Shown: in pieces, positions 23,018-32,064 of the stretch
How the letters are laid out: each line of letters begins with the position of its first letter
Numbering within the stretch: the first letter of the stretch is position 1
Origin: Azolla caroliniana
Lineage: Eukaryota > Polypodiophyta
Length of the DNA stretch: 64,000 nt
Direction: 5' to 3'
Assembly (NCBI GenBank): GCA_043228905.1
Contig: JBHGNT010000022.1
Span: forward strand, 3,348,001-3,412,000
Made by a program: the position numbers and the translations under genes
Notes under the pieces: generated by a model
Databases searched by the model: none
What the model was told of the DNA's origin: nothing
Seen by the model: the letters and a program-made list of their open reading frames with translations, nothing else

Positions 23018-23033
23018 ATTTGAACTGATTTCC
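23018..23033 (+). promoter_or_regulatory. Candidate self-priming primer-binding site of Gyp-5
   Basis: The segment after the 5' LTR does not resemble the initiator-tRNA-Met site. Bases 23020-23031 (TTGAACTGATTT) are complementary to 22790-22801 in the same LTR over 12 positions, with one G-U pair. Position 22790 is where a transcript from the TATA box at 22757 should begin. This is the arrangement of Tf1-type self-primed elements. Confidence 0.6.
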
Positions 23034-23113
23034 TTCTCCTTTCTTCTCTTCCTTTATCTTCTTACTTCTCCCTCCCTTCATACTAATCTCTTATTCCTCT
23101 TTTCTCTCATACT

Positions 23114-23653
23114 ATGGCCACTGTTAGCGCTCAAGAATATCAATCCATTTTTTCGGAGTTGCAATACTTGAAAGAGAAGTTTCTCGCAATGGAACAAGAA
23201 AATCAACGACTGTTGGGGGACCTTCAACAAATCTCCTTAGAGAAGCAACAGACGCAACAACAACATGGGGAACTAGTGTTACACGTGCAACAACTCGACG
23301 CAACCATAGTCACGATGCAACAACAAGGACCCGGTATGCAAGGGGTTCATAAAGAACCCAAGATCGGCCTTCCCATGAAATTTGATGGAACGCGATCGCA
23401 GTTTAGAGGATTCCTTAATAAGGTACGATTAGTCATTCAAATGCATCCTTCCCGATATCCCACCGATGCATCACGAGTGGGTTTAGTAGGCACGTTGTTA
23501 AGTGGCTCAACTTTGGCATGGTTCACTTCGTTGTTAGAAAAGAAATCTCCTTTACTAAATTTTTTTGAAGAGTTTTTAAGTGAGTTTAAAGCCTGTTTTG
23601 GAGATACTGATAGCATAAGGACAACAATCAACAAAATTCGACAATTACGTGGT
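23114..23653 (+). pseudogene. Gyp-5 gag, N-terminal and capsid part
   Basis: An ATG at 23114 starts a Gln/Glu-rich coiled coil (residues 10-75), followed by a capsid domain with PMKFDGTRSQFRGFLNKV, LLSGSTLAWF and FKACFGDTDS. These are the hallmarks of the sushi/Tf1-type gag, also seen in domesticated vertebrate RTL genes. At residue 180 it is cut after KIRQLR by Ins-9 and resumes at 44105 with QGDRPASAYVEDF. The ORF beyond 23653 is insert sequence. Confidence 0.87.
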
Positions 23654-23880
23654 CACGATGTTTCGTGCACGCGTGTTACTTGGGCGGGACCACGGGGGTC
23701 TTGGACTAGGGAGTACTCAAGGGATAGAGAAGACCTGAGGTTTGCTTTACGACAATACTACTTCCTAACCCCTTCCCGAGCAAGGTCTCGTTGCCCTTTA
23801 TTTTGTGAGGCTGGTGGCTCTCATTGATCACGACTCGTCGACCTTTCGAGATCACCGCACGAGCCAAGTGATCAAACGGG

Positions 23881-24297
23881 TGTTACCGATTAGGAACACG
23901 GTCTTCGGTCAGTCCTTCGACCTAGACCTCCAAGTGATTGTGGAACAACGAATGGGGCGTCTATGCGTAATGCGTAGGGGAATGCTCCCCGTAACCTATC
24001 AGCGTATAAGGGGGACGACTACAACCGACTCCTTAGCAATGGTTACACTTACGTTCTTACACGCTCAGATATTCCAGATACAGAGTAAATTAGCCGTAGC
24101 TATACACAGACTTTCAGAGAAGATAGAATTCTATTATGATACGCTTCTTTACATTCCAAAAATACACGCTCCCTTTATATACGCAGGGTCTATTTAGCCG
24201 TTCATGCTTCCTACGTGAACCATTACATGCGTTATGATCTTATATTATTTCCTATTCCTACGCTCTTGTCCGTCGGTTACTATTCCGGCGGACAACA
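23881..24297 (-). repeat. Gyp-6 3' LTR
   Basis: On the plus strand it reads TGTTACCGATTAGG to GCGGACAACA. A minus-strand TATA-like TATATAAAG lies near 24174-24182. Compared with the 5' LTR it has scattered substitutions and lacks about 17 bases near 24175, so the element is not young. Confidence 0.87.
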
Positions 24298-24344
24298 CCT
24301 GGCACGCCTGTGGGACAGTGCCTTGGCACGTCGGACCCATCCCG

Positions 24345-27341
24345 TTAATCTTCTTCCAAAATGGCTCGGATGTTTGGCTCTGCTACAGTGTCCGCATCCG
24401 GAGGCGACGTAGGGCCCGTAGGTGCATCGTGGTGTGGCTCCTGTGTTTGGTCGGAATGGTTTCTCCCGCTGTCGTAGGCGTCGTGTGGGGGCGGTCCGGG
24501 TTCGGTGGCCTCTTCTTGAGCTGGCGGGTTGGGCTCCGTCGTCGTCATGCTTGCGGTCAGCTGCGACTCTGTCTCAATCGTTACTTCCTCCGTGGTGTCA
24601 GCCGTCTTTGTACGTTCTGGGGAGTGGGGCTGCGATTCCGCCTGGCCCGCACTGTTCTCTGTGTGGTCCGACGATAGCGTGGGCTCCTGCGGATGGAGCT
24701 CCTCTTGGGCAGCGGTTTCGCTGTCTGGTACTGTGGGGGACTCCGTTCGTCGGTCCGCGCAGTTTACCATCATTGTAATTTCTGGTGATCTGGCCTGAGG
24801 TTCCTCTTCCTCGACCATGCCTGGAATTGGCGTCGCGCTGGATTCCTCATTTGTTCGCGTGTTGCTGGCTTGTGTGATCTAGTGAAATAGCTCCTCTTGG
24901 CTTTCACCAAAATCATCCAAGAGTTGCGCGAGCTCTTCGAAATTTTGGTCCGCTAGCGCATGATAGTCTTGTGCTAGGTCCTCGCGTATGGCCGCAATGC
25001 TCTCCTCATTTAGCTTATAGAAACCTCGGCCGTCTTTTTGCCGGTTCTCCCAGTCTGCACGATACGCGTGCAATTCCGCTGCTTGGGTTGCCCACTCCAT
25101 CCATCCTTTTTCCAACGCCGTTTTCAATTGTGCTGTGAACCTCTCCCGATTTGTTTGGAGAAGGATACACATGTTGTTTGTGATGGCTTGGCAACGGTTG
25201 TGTGCGTCCTCCATCGACTTCTGGAGGTTTGCAATTTCTTGCTACCTAACCGCCGCCGCTTCTTCGTATGTGGCCTTCAGGCCCGCCCATAGCTGGGATT
25301 CCTTTGCATGTTGTTCTTCTAATTTCCCCATTTCATTGTTTAGGTGGATTTCGAGCTGATGCCTTCTTTCCTGTTCGACCACCAGCTGCTCGTCGAACCA
25401 TACCTTCTTTTTCTCTAATAAGGCCCGGAGTCCCGCGATTGCCGCCTCCGATTTCTTCGCCTCATCCCATAATTGGGCATTTTCGTCTTTTGTCCATATG
25501 TGCTGAGTTACCTCCGTAGCAAGTTTCTCTTCAAGGGTTTTTACTGCCTTCCGGCCATTAGCCCGGATCTCCTTTCCTCTGTTTGAGGATTGGCGCAGTT
25601 CAGCTCGAAGGCGGTCAATTTCTGATTCCGCTAGTTGCACGACCCTTTTCGCTTTTGAGGCGATGGCGGTCTGAGCCTCAATTTCTTCCTTCAAAGTATT
25701 GATGGTGTGGTTTGGTGGCGGAGTTGCGTGTTGCGCCGTAGTCGCGTTAGCTTCCAACTCCGCGATGCGTTTGTTGGCTTTTTGCAGCTCGGCTTGGGTC
25801 ATTTTCACCTTCTTCCAGACATTCTTATTTTTAATGGCCATCTCCTTGGCGCCCGTGCTGACCTTTGCCAGTTCCCTATGGACTTCGACTAGGGCCGTGT
25901 TTAGTGGGGGTAGCTCCATCCCCACTCGGCGTACCCCGACGTTCCTCTGTCTACCGACCCTGGCTAGTCGATCCTCATCGTCGCTCTCCGCCATTTGTGT
26001 TAGGGCGCGCTCGATCATCTGGCGCTCCGTGTGCTCCTCGGCCATTCGTTGGGAGGCTTTTTTATGTTGTGTTGCCAGGAATTCCATGAGCTCAAAAGAG
26101 GTTCCGAACTGTAAGAGGGCGTTGAACTCATGGGCCGTATCCGGGATATTTGGATATGCCAAAACCTCGCTTTCCGCCGTCAATACGACTTTCCCTCGTT
26201 GGGACTGGGTCGTAATGATCGGTCGTGGCTCCCGGATGATTTCGAAGGTGGTATTGGGCTCTGTAGCTGCGGAGCCATCGCCTTCTGTTGTTGTCTCTGC
26301 CGCCGTGGGGACGTCTTTGACCAATCCCCACCCATCTTTCCTATCCAATCTACGCCGTTTCGGTCTGGGGCTATCCTGCTGTGTTTTGGTGTTTGGCTCT
26401 AGGGCTGCTTCCATAGAACGTGCCGACCATTCATCCTGCGTTGTCCGTGTGTCTGGTTGGGCGGGGGGTGTTGTCCGCGTGTCTGGTTGGGCAGGTTGGG
26501 GTTCCTCTTCCCACTCTAGGGCTGCTAACTCCGCTAACCTGCGCTTCGCGGATCAGGGCGGGGGCGTGGGTCGGCTGGGTTGCGATGCCTGCAGGCCTCG
26601 GGGTGGGAATAGTATCGTAAGGTACTGTTGTATGATCGACCTAAGCTTTTTTCCGGCCTGATACGCATGCAGGCCTTCCCTTAACGTTGGCCCTGTGATG
26701 ACCACCCAATCGACCGCACACCCTTCAAAGGTATCGATAATGATGCTCGCCTTCTGTTTGGGCATCCCATATGCATTGACATGTATGCAACCGACCTCTA
26801 ACAGGAACTTGGCAACTTCACGGAAGAAGGGATCTGGGATCTGCTTCGTTCTATAGGCCTTGGCGGAGGAGGAATAGGGCCTGAAATATCGTTGCAGCGC
26901 CTCTATAGGAGGGATTTCGAAATGCCTTTCGCCTAGAGATGACATATCCAACTTTTTCCAGATTGAAGAGTTGGTGACCGTGTCGATGTTAAGCTTCCTG
27001 GCGATGTTTCTAGCATCCGGGTGTGGGGGTGCCTCTGCGACCCGGATATACCCATCCAGGCGTTTCTCCACGAGCCATCGGCGTAAGGCAGTAGAGATGA
27101 AGATCGGCATCGCCAGAGTAGGTTCGTGGGAAGGTGACTGGTGGTTGCGGTGGGCTGGAGCTCTGTGATAGGATGGAGGAGAAGGTGAGGGGGAGGAGCG
27201 ATGGGAGCGTTGATAGTTAGAGGGTGGGTTTCTGTTTTGTGCAGAAGATCTTCTATTTCCTTCTTTTTGTGGCCTAGGGTTCATTGGGCGGTGAGCCATC
27301 GTGGTGCCGCGTGTTCTTGAACTAGGAGTTTGTGCATGCAT
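24345..27341 (-). pseudogene. Gyp-6 extra frame after integrase (about 1000 codons, three stops)
   Basis: Starting from an ATG at 27339-27341, one minus-strand frame stays open to 24345 except for three single stops: TGA at 26553-26555, TAG at 25242-25244 and TAG at 24879-24881. The first 260 residues have a basic Pro/Arg-rich start, then a folded-looking domain (LVEKRLDGYIRV, EALQRYFRPYSS, FLLEVGCIHVNAYGMPKQ). The rest is Ala/Glu/Lys-rich with heptad-like coiled coil and a Thr/Glu-rich tail. I see no signal peptide or membrane span, so an envelope role has no support. It follows integrase by about 80 bases. I do not recognise the family. Confidence 0.7.
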
Positions 27342-27421
27342 TTAGTCCTTTTAATAGTGTCCTTTTCGTAACGGTTATATATAGCTTATTTTTACATTAT
27401 GGTACAAGTGGGGCCGCCCAT

Positions 27422-28543
27422 TTACGCTGCGGGTTCTCCGGCTTTGTCCTGTTTGGTGGTGAATGGGTTAGGTGGCGCAGAGCCCAGGTAAGGTTTAAGG
27501 CGAAACCTATTCACCTTTTGTTGTACTACTTCCCCAACCAGCGTACCTAGTTGGAACGTGCCTTGCTCTGTTCCAATTATCCAGTATGGGCCGGTCCAGC
27601 GGAATCGTAACTTCCCTAGCATATGGCCCATGCGGGTTTGGAAAACCAGCACCGCTCGACCGACGGAGAACTCCTTTTCCCTTGCGTTCCGATGTCGATC
27701 CACAAACGCTTTACGCAGTCGTTGTTCCTGCTCCAACACAGCCATGCTGTGTACGCATTGTTCCCCGAGTTCGAGTAGCTGGTGGAGCCGTACCTCCTCC
27801 GACTTGGCTTCCGAAAGTCGGTCCTGTACCTGAATCCGCAAACTGGGTACCTGAAATTCGACCGGCATCACAGCCTCCAGCCCAAACGCTAGTCGAAACG
27901 GTGTTGATTGTATGCTTGTTTTGTAGCTAGTTTTGTACACCCATAACGCACTCTGTAATTTTGTATCCCAATCTGTTCTATTTTCATTGACGATTTTCTT
28001 CAAGATGGTCTGCAACGTCTTGTTGGTGGATTCCGCTAACCCATTCACCTGTGGATAATATGGCGTACTCTTCTTATGGACTACGGCGTAATGATGTGTT
28101 AGTTCCCGAACCACCGTATTGAGAAATTGACTCCCCTGGTCACTGATGAGCTCAATCGGGCAGCCGAACCGGCACCAGATGTGCTCGTAAAGGAATCTAG
28201 TTGTGACGGCCGCCGTATTTTCTCGTAGTGCATTTGCTTCTACCCACTTGGTGCAATAATCTATAGCTACCAATATGTATTTATTGCTCATACGGGCTGC
28301 CGCCGGTGTGAAGGGCCCCACAAAATCCAATCCCCATTTTTGGAAGGGGTCTAGCGGTAATACGGGCTGGTGTGGCATCCTTGCGCCCTCCGTGGGTTGG
28401 CCCATCCGTTGACACAAATCACACTTTCTACAATACTCGAATGCGTCCTTCTGCGTTGTTGGCCACCATAAGCCCGCCTGCCATATTTTCCAGGCTGTAA
28501 CGTCGTCGGCGTAATGGCCGCCTGCCGTGCCGCAGTGCGCCTC
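27422..28543 (-). pseudogene. Gyp-6 integrase
   Basis: On the minus strand an HHCC finger (HCG...GGHYA, then CRKCDLCQRMG) leads to the catalytic core with WGLDFVGPF, SDQGSQFLN and the Glu in GLAESTNKT, and then the FRWTGPYWI C-terminal domain. The 331-codon block from 28417 is open throughout. The frame runs directly into the TRG-7 insertion at 28543, and its upstream part resumes at 32065. Integrase would join element DNA to the chromosome. Decay elsewhere in pol leaves this copy inactive. Confidence 0.88.
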
Positions 28544-28547
28544 CCGT

Positions 28548-29276
28548 TGTCGTAGTGTATTTTGTACACTACGTGAAAAACGTATATAGTATTAGATTCA
28601 ATAAAAAATGAAGAAATAGAAGAAAATAGCAAAATAAATGGAACATGCATAGGGCAAGATTCGAACCTTGCACCTCCATGTTAATAATGTAATGTCTTAC
28701 CATTACACTAGCATTTCATTAGTGTTAAAGCATAGATGTCCCACATAGAAAGGTAAATTCACGCTAGGATAAACATTAGAAAAACGCATAACAAAAGAAA
28801 AAGCTACACATACACATCTAGCGTGCATGATAAAAAACGCACAAGTTAGAAAAAAGCATGATCACTTTAGATAAAGCATATAGTCTATCTATAGGAAAAG
28901 CATGGGGTCTATAGTTAGAGAAAAAGCATGGATTACTAAGACTTCCTCATCACTACATAAGGATGGGGAGCACAATGTAATTGTGTGTGAAAAATATTTG
29001 GAAACTAGATATGTTTCTAAAAAACACCAATTAATAAACTATACTCGTGGGATTCACGAGAATTCTATATCATTCTCTTTCAACCGAAGTTTATATTCTT
29101 ATATTCATATTGATTAATCTAATACAATACACTCGTGGGATTCACGAGTTTGCTATAACTCTTTCTTACAACATATTTATATTCTTATTAGCCTTAAAAC
29201 TCTCTTCTTCCTAGTCCAAAACCCCAGTGGTTCCCACCCGACTCACGCAAACGATCCGGAGCCGAAAGGCACGACA
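28548..29276 (+). repeat. TRG-7 5' LTR
   Basis: It starts TGTCGTAGTG and ends GGCACGACA, with inverted ends TGTCGT/ACGACA. It opens with a 9-bp inverted repeat, CGTAGTGTA/TACACTACG, around a 5-base loop. Two copies of CTCGTGGGATTCACGAG lie at 29044-29060 and 29132-29148. An antisense tRNA-like segment sits at about 28645-28715. Confidence 0.93.
28645..28715 (-). promoter_or_regulatory. Antisense tRNA-like segment with Pol III A and B boxes in the TRG-7 LTR
   Basis: On the minus strand TAGTGTAATGG (28700-28710) fits the A-box consensus TRGYNNARNNG. GTTCGAATC (28658-28666) fits the B-box consensus GWTCRANNC, 33 bases further on. A T-arm-like stem GCAAG/CTTGC encloses the B box. No matching acceptor stem is visible, so this is not a tRNA gene. 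T-runs that could terminate Pol III follow within about 30 bases. The 3' LTR has the same elements (A box 31484-31494, B box 31442-31450). Confidence 0.6.
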
Positions 29277-29277
29277 C

Positions 29278-29296
29278 AGTTGGTGAACCCGACGTG
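29278..29296 (+). promoter_or_regulatory. Putative TRG primer-binding site
   Basis: TGGTGAACCCGACGTGA begins five bases after the 5' LTR and is identical in TRG-8, where it follows the minus-strand 5' LTR at 11422. The TGG start fits pairing to a tRNA CCA end, but I could not match it to a specific tRNA. Confidence 0.5.
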
Positions 29297-29314
29297 AAGA
29301 CGGGTGGCAAGGAG

Positions 29315-31330
29315 ATGGAGGCTCAACAAGCTAACAATATGATGGCGATGTTCGAACGGATGCTTCAAGAACAACGCACGATGTCGGAGATTTTGGCATC
29401 AGTAGAGCGGCTCGTGCAACGCAATGGGCAATTTAATGGTAAGGATGTGTCGCGATATTTGCAGGACTACAAGGCGGAGATGCTCCGGTGCCGGGCTTCG
29501 GAAGGACTGCAAGTGACATCCTTTAACCGGGTGACGACCGACGGGCTTCAAGGGAAAATCCACAAGATACAACAACAAAACTCGACATGGGAGTCCTTTG
29601 AAGAAGCTTTACGGGAGGCATATGACTATGAGAGATGGACGGGACGAGATCGACGAGAATTCGACGAATGGGTGGCGTCGGAGAAGACTCACCGAAGTGC
29701 AACGCAAGCGTTCCTAGAGTTCGAGCATCGTTTTGCTCGACTCTCGGAGCGGGAACGAAGATTGGTGGGAGAAGATAAAGTCTTAATGTTCGTAAGATCG
29801 ATCGATCGGAAAGAAAGGATGGACATTGGGATCGAACTCGAAGATGATGACGGTGCGAACGGCCTTACCGAGGATTGGGCTAAAGTCGAAAGGGTATGCC
29901 GAAGACATGATGAAAGGAAGCTGAGAATCTCGTCAACAACGACATGGCCCATGAAGGATGGTCGATTGAGGAAAAACGATGAAGCCAATATGAAGGCCGA
30001 AATACAACATGATGGTACCACGGGAGAAAGAGTGGAACAAGACACCCACTCGTCTTGTGAAAGAACGATGGCGAAGGATAAGGCCGATAATTCAAGTGTA
30101 GAAGGAAATTTCGGGATACAAGTGCCTGAGACATCGGGTCAAAAAGGGGTAAGCATAATAGATGTTTGCATAATTGATGCAGATAAAGAGTGTGAAGCGG
30201 ATGTGATTAAGGAGGTAGCCACAAAAGACGAAATCGAATTGGAGGTGGCTATGGACGAATCAATGGCGGATTGCCATATCGAGACTTCCCCACCACTGAT
30301 TCCAGAGACTCCGGCGGTTGCGATCGAAAGGCAACGTGAGACCGAAGAGACGGAAGGTGGCGGAGAGAAAACGAATGTCGAAGCCGACGAATACGATGAA
30401 GAGATAGCCGAGAAGAATGCTAAGGGTGAAACTACGAAAGAAGGTAATACCGAGGATTCATGCCAACAATATCTAGAGACTTCGGCGGTTGTGTCCGAGA
30501 ACCAACGTGAGACCGGAGAGACGGGAGATGGCGGCGAGGAAGGTAAAGTCGGAAGTCGGTTCGGATGGAAAATGATCCATCCGAAATTCCAATCTAAAAG
30601 AAAGTGCGACAATGCGGAGGTCGGGTCTACGACGGGAGAAGCGCGTAATACAGAGCACGCTCTACGGCGAATAAAGAAACGCGTGTTATGGCGAATAAAG
30701 AAGCACGCGCTACGGCGAGAAAAGAAGCATGCATTACAACCACACGAGGACCGAACAACGAGCACATATCGGAGGACCTACGTAGCGAACAACGGAAAGA
30801 AGTGCCGAAAGTCGAACCGGACAAGGCAGGTGAAAACGAAGAAAAGAAAGCAAATCCGGACGAAAAGAAAAGAAAAGAAACCGATCCGAAAGAGCACTGA
30901 ATCGGTAAAAACCGATCAACCGAGTCCGGATCGACCGAATACAAATCGGAAAGGAAGCCGAACTAAACGAAAGACGATCCGACGAGACCGAATCGGAAGT
31001 AAGCTAATCCGACTAAACCGAAAATCCGAAAAGAAGTCGAGATTGATGAAGAAAAGAAAGAGGGCAAGAAAAGATACTACCGCGGATGACAAGGATCAAG
31101 CGGACCATGCAAAAAGCGAACGAAGACTATGGTGGATCGGATGTCGACAATGGTTCGGGTGGAAAGAATGGATGTGCTCCAAATGGAGAGACAAAGTCAA
31201 CATAACAAGAGAAGTCGAGGGTACTACGAGCCGGCAACGAAACCAATCGGGTAGAGACCGGACGGAGGAGACTAACAAACACCAACAACTTCGGCACATA
31301 CCGGAGGATGTGCGGGTTTGGAGGGGGTGA
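29315..31330 (+). CDS. TRG-7 gag-like protein, intact, 671 residues
   Basis: The single frame fills the interior: it starts 38 bases after the 5' LTR and its stop is one base before the 3' LTR. I chose the ATG at 29315, conserved in TRG-8; an in-frame GTG at 29294 lies in the primer-binding site and is less likely. Residues 1-200 are helical and charged with FERMLQEQR, YLQDYKAEML, ATQAFLEFEHRFARLSER and KVLMFVRSIDRKERMD, resembling a retrotransposon capsid. Residues 200-430 are acidic with Thr/Glu-rich stretches. The rest is Lys/Arg-rich, suited to nucleic-acid binding, and ends after a Trp-rich motif LWWIGCRQWFGWKEW. There is no CCHC knuckle, protease or RT. The capsid role is an inference. 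Confidence 0.85.
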   Translation: MEAQQANNMMAMFERMLQEQRTMSEILASVERLVQRNGQFNGKDVSRYLQDYKAEMLRCRASEGLQVTSFNRVTTDGLQGKIHKIQQQNSTWESFEEALREAYDYERWTGRDRREFDEWVASEKTHRSATQAFLEFEHRFARLSERERRLVGEDKVLMFVRSIDRKERMDIGIELEDDDGANGLTEDWAKVERVCRRHDERKLRISSTTTWPMKDGRLRKNDEANMKAEIQHDGTTGERVEQDTHSSCERTMAKDKADNSSVEGNFGIQVPETSGQKGVSIIDVCIIDADKECEADVIKEVATKDEIELEVAMDESMADCHIETSPPLIPETPAVAIERQRETEETEGGGEKTNVEADEYDEEIAEKNAKGETTKEGNTEDSCQQYLETSAVVSENQRETGETGDGGEEGKVGSRFGWKMIHPKFQSKRKCDNAEVGSTTGEARNTEHALRRIKKRVLWRIKKHALRREKKHALQPHEDRTTSTYRRTYVANNGKKCRKSNRTRQVKTKKRKQIRTKRKEKKPIRKSTESVKTDQPSPDRPNTNRKGSRTKRKTIRRDRIGSKLIRLNRKSEKKSRLMKKRKRARKDTTADDKDQADHAKSERRLWWIGCRQWFGWKEWMCSKWRDKVNITREVEGTTSRQRNQSGRDRTEETNKHQQLRHIPEDVRVWRG

Positions 31331-31331
31331 G

Positions 31332-32060
31332 TGTCGTAGTGTATTTTGTACACTACGTGAAAAACGTATATAGTATTAGATTCAATAAAAAATGAAGAAA
31401 TAGAAGAAAATAGCAAAATAAATGGAACATGCATAGGGCAAGATTCGAACCTTGCACCTCCATGTTAATAATGTAATGTCTTACCATTACACTAGCATTT
31501 CATTAGTGTTAAAGCATAGATGTCCCACATAGAAAGGTAAATTCACGCTAGGATAAACATTAGAAAAACGCATAACAAAAGAAAAAGCTACACATACACA
31601 TCTAGCGTGCATGATAAAAAACGCACAAGTTAGAAAAAAGCATGATCACTTTAGATAAAACATATAGTCTATCTATAGGAAAAGCATGGGGTCTATAGTT
31701 AGAGAAAAAGCATGGATTACTAAGACTTCCTCATCACTACATAAGGATGGGGAGCACAATGTAATTGTGTGTGAAAAATATTTGGAAACTAGATATGTTT
31801 CTAAAAAACACCAATTAATAAACTATACTCGTGGGATTCACGAGAATTCTATATCATTCTCTTTCAACCGAAGTTTATATTCTTATATTCATATTGATTA
31901 ATCTAATACAATACACTCGTGGGATTCACGAGTTTGCTATAACTCTTTCTTACAACATATTTATATTCTTATTAGCCTTAAAACTCTCTTCTTCCTAGTC
32001 CAAAACCCCAGTGGTTCCCACCCGACTCACGCAAACGATCCGGAGCCGAAAGGCACGACA
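31332..32060 (+). repeat. TRG-7 3' LTR
   Basis: It is the same length as the 5' LTR and nearly identical to it. The palindromes are at 31828-31844 and 31916-31932. It ends at the CCGT target duplication inside Gyp-6. Confidence 0.93.
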
Positions 32061-32064
32061 CCGT

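Larger units (their letters stand above)
28548..32060 (+). mobile_element. TRG-7: young gag-only LTR element inserted in Gyp-6
   Basis: Two LTRs of equal length (729 bp; 28548-29276 and 31332-32060) differ, by my reading, at one noticed base (G at 28877 region, A in the 3' copy). A perfect 4-bp TSD, CCGT, flanks it (28544-28547 and 32061-32064). The interior of about 2 kb holds one gag-like frame and nothing else. A purine tract (GGAGGGGGTGAG) lies just before the 3' LTR. Elements of this build are called TR-GAG or non-autonomous LTR elements and must borrow protease, RT and integrase from another element. No partner with matching LTRs is in the window. Confidence 0.92.

Noticed and set aside
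25699-26661. A 320-codon plus-strand frame with hydrophobic stretches that could look like a membrane protein
   Set aside because: It overlaps the minus-strand Gyp-6 extra frame, which continues in a single frame for 3 kb; this one is its shadow.
24345-27341. An envelope gene of Gyp-6
   Set aside because: There is no signal peptide, no membrane span and no cleavage motif; the sequence is coiled coil. The position after integrase alone is not enough.
28645-28715. A true tRNA gene in the TRG-7 LTR
   Set aside because: A and B boxes and a T-arm-like stem are present, but no acceptor stem or proper anticodon arm can be formed. I keep it only as a tRNA-like promoter.
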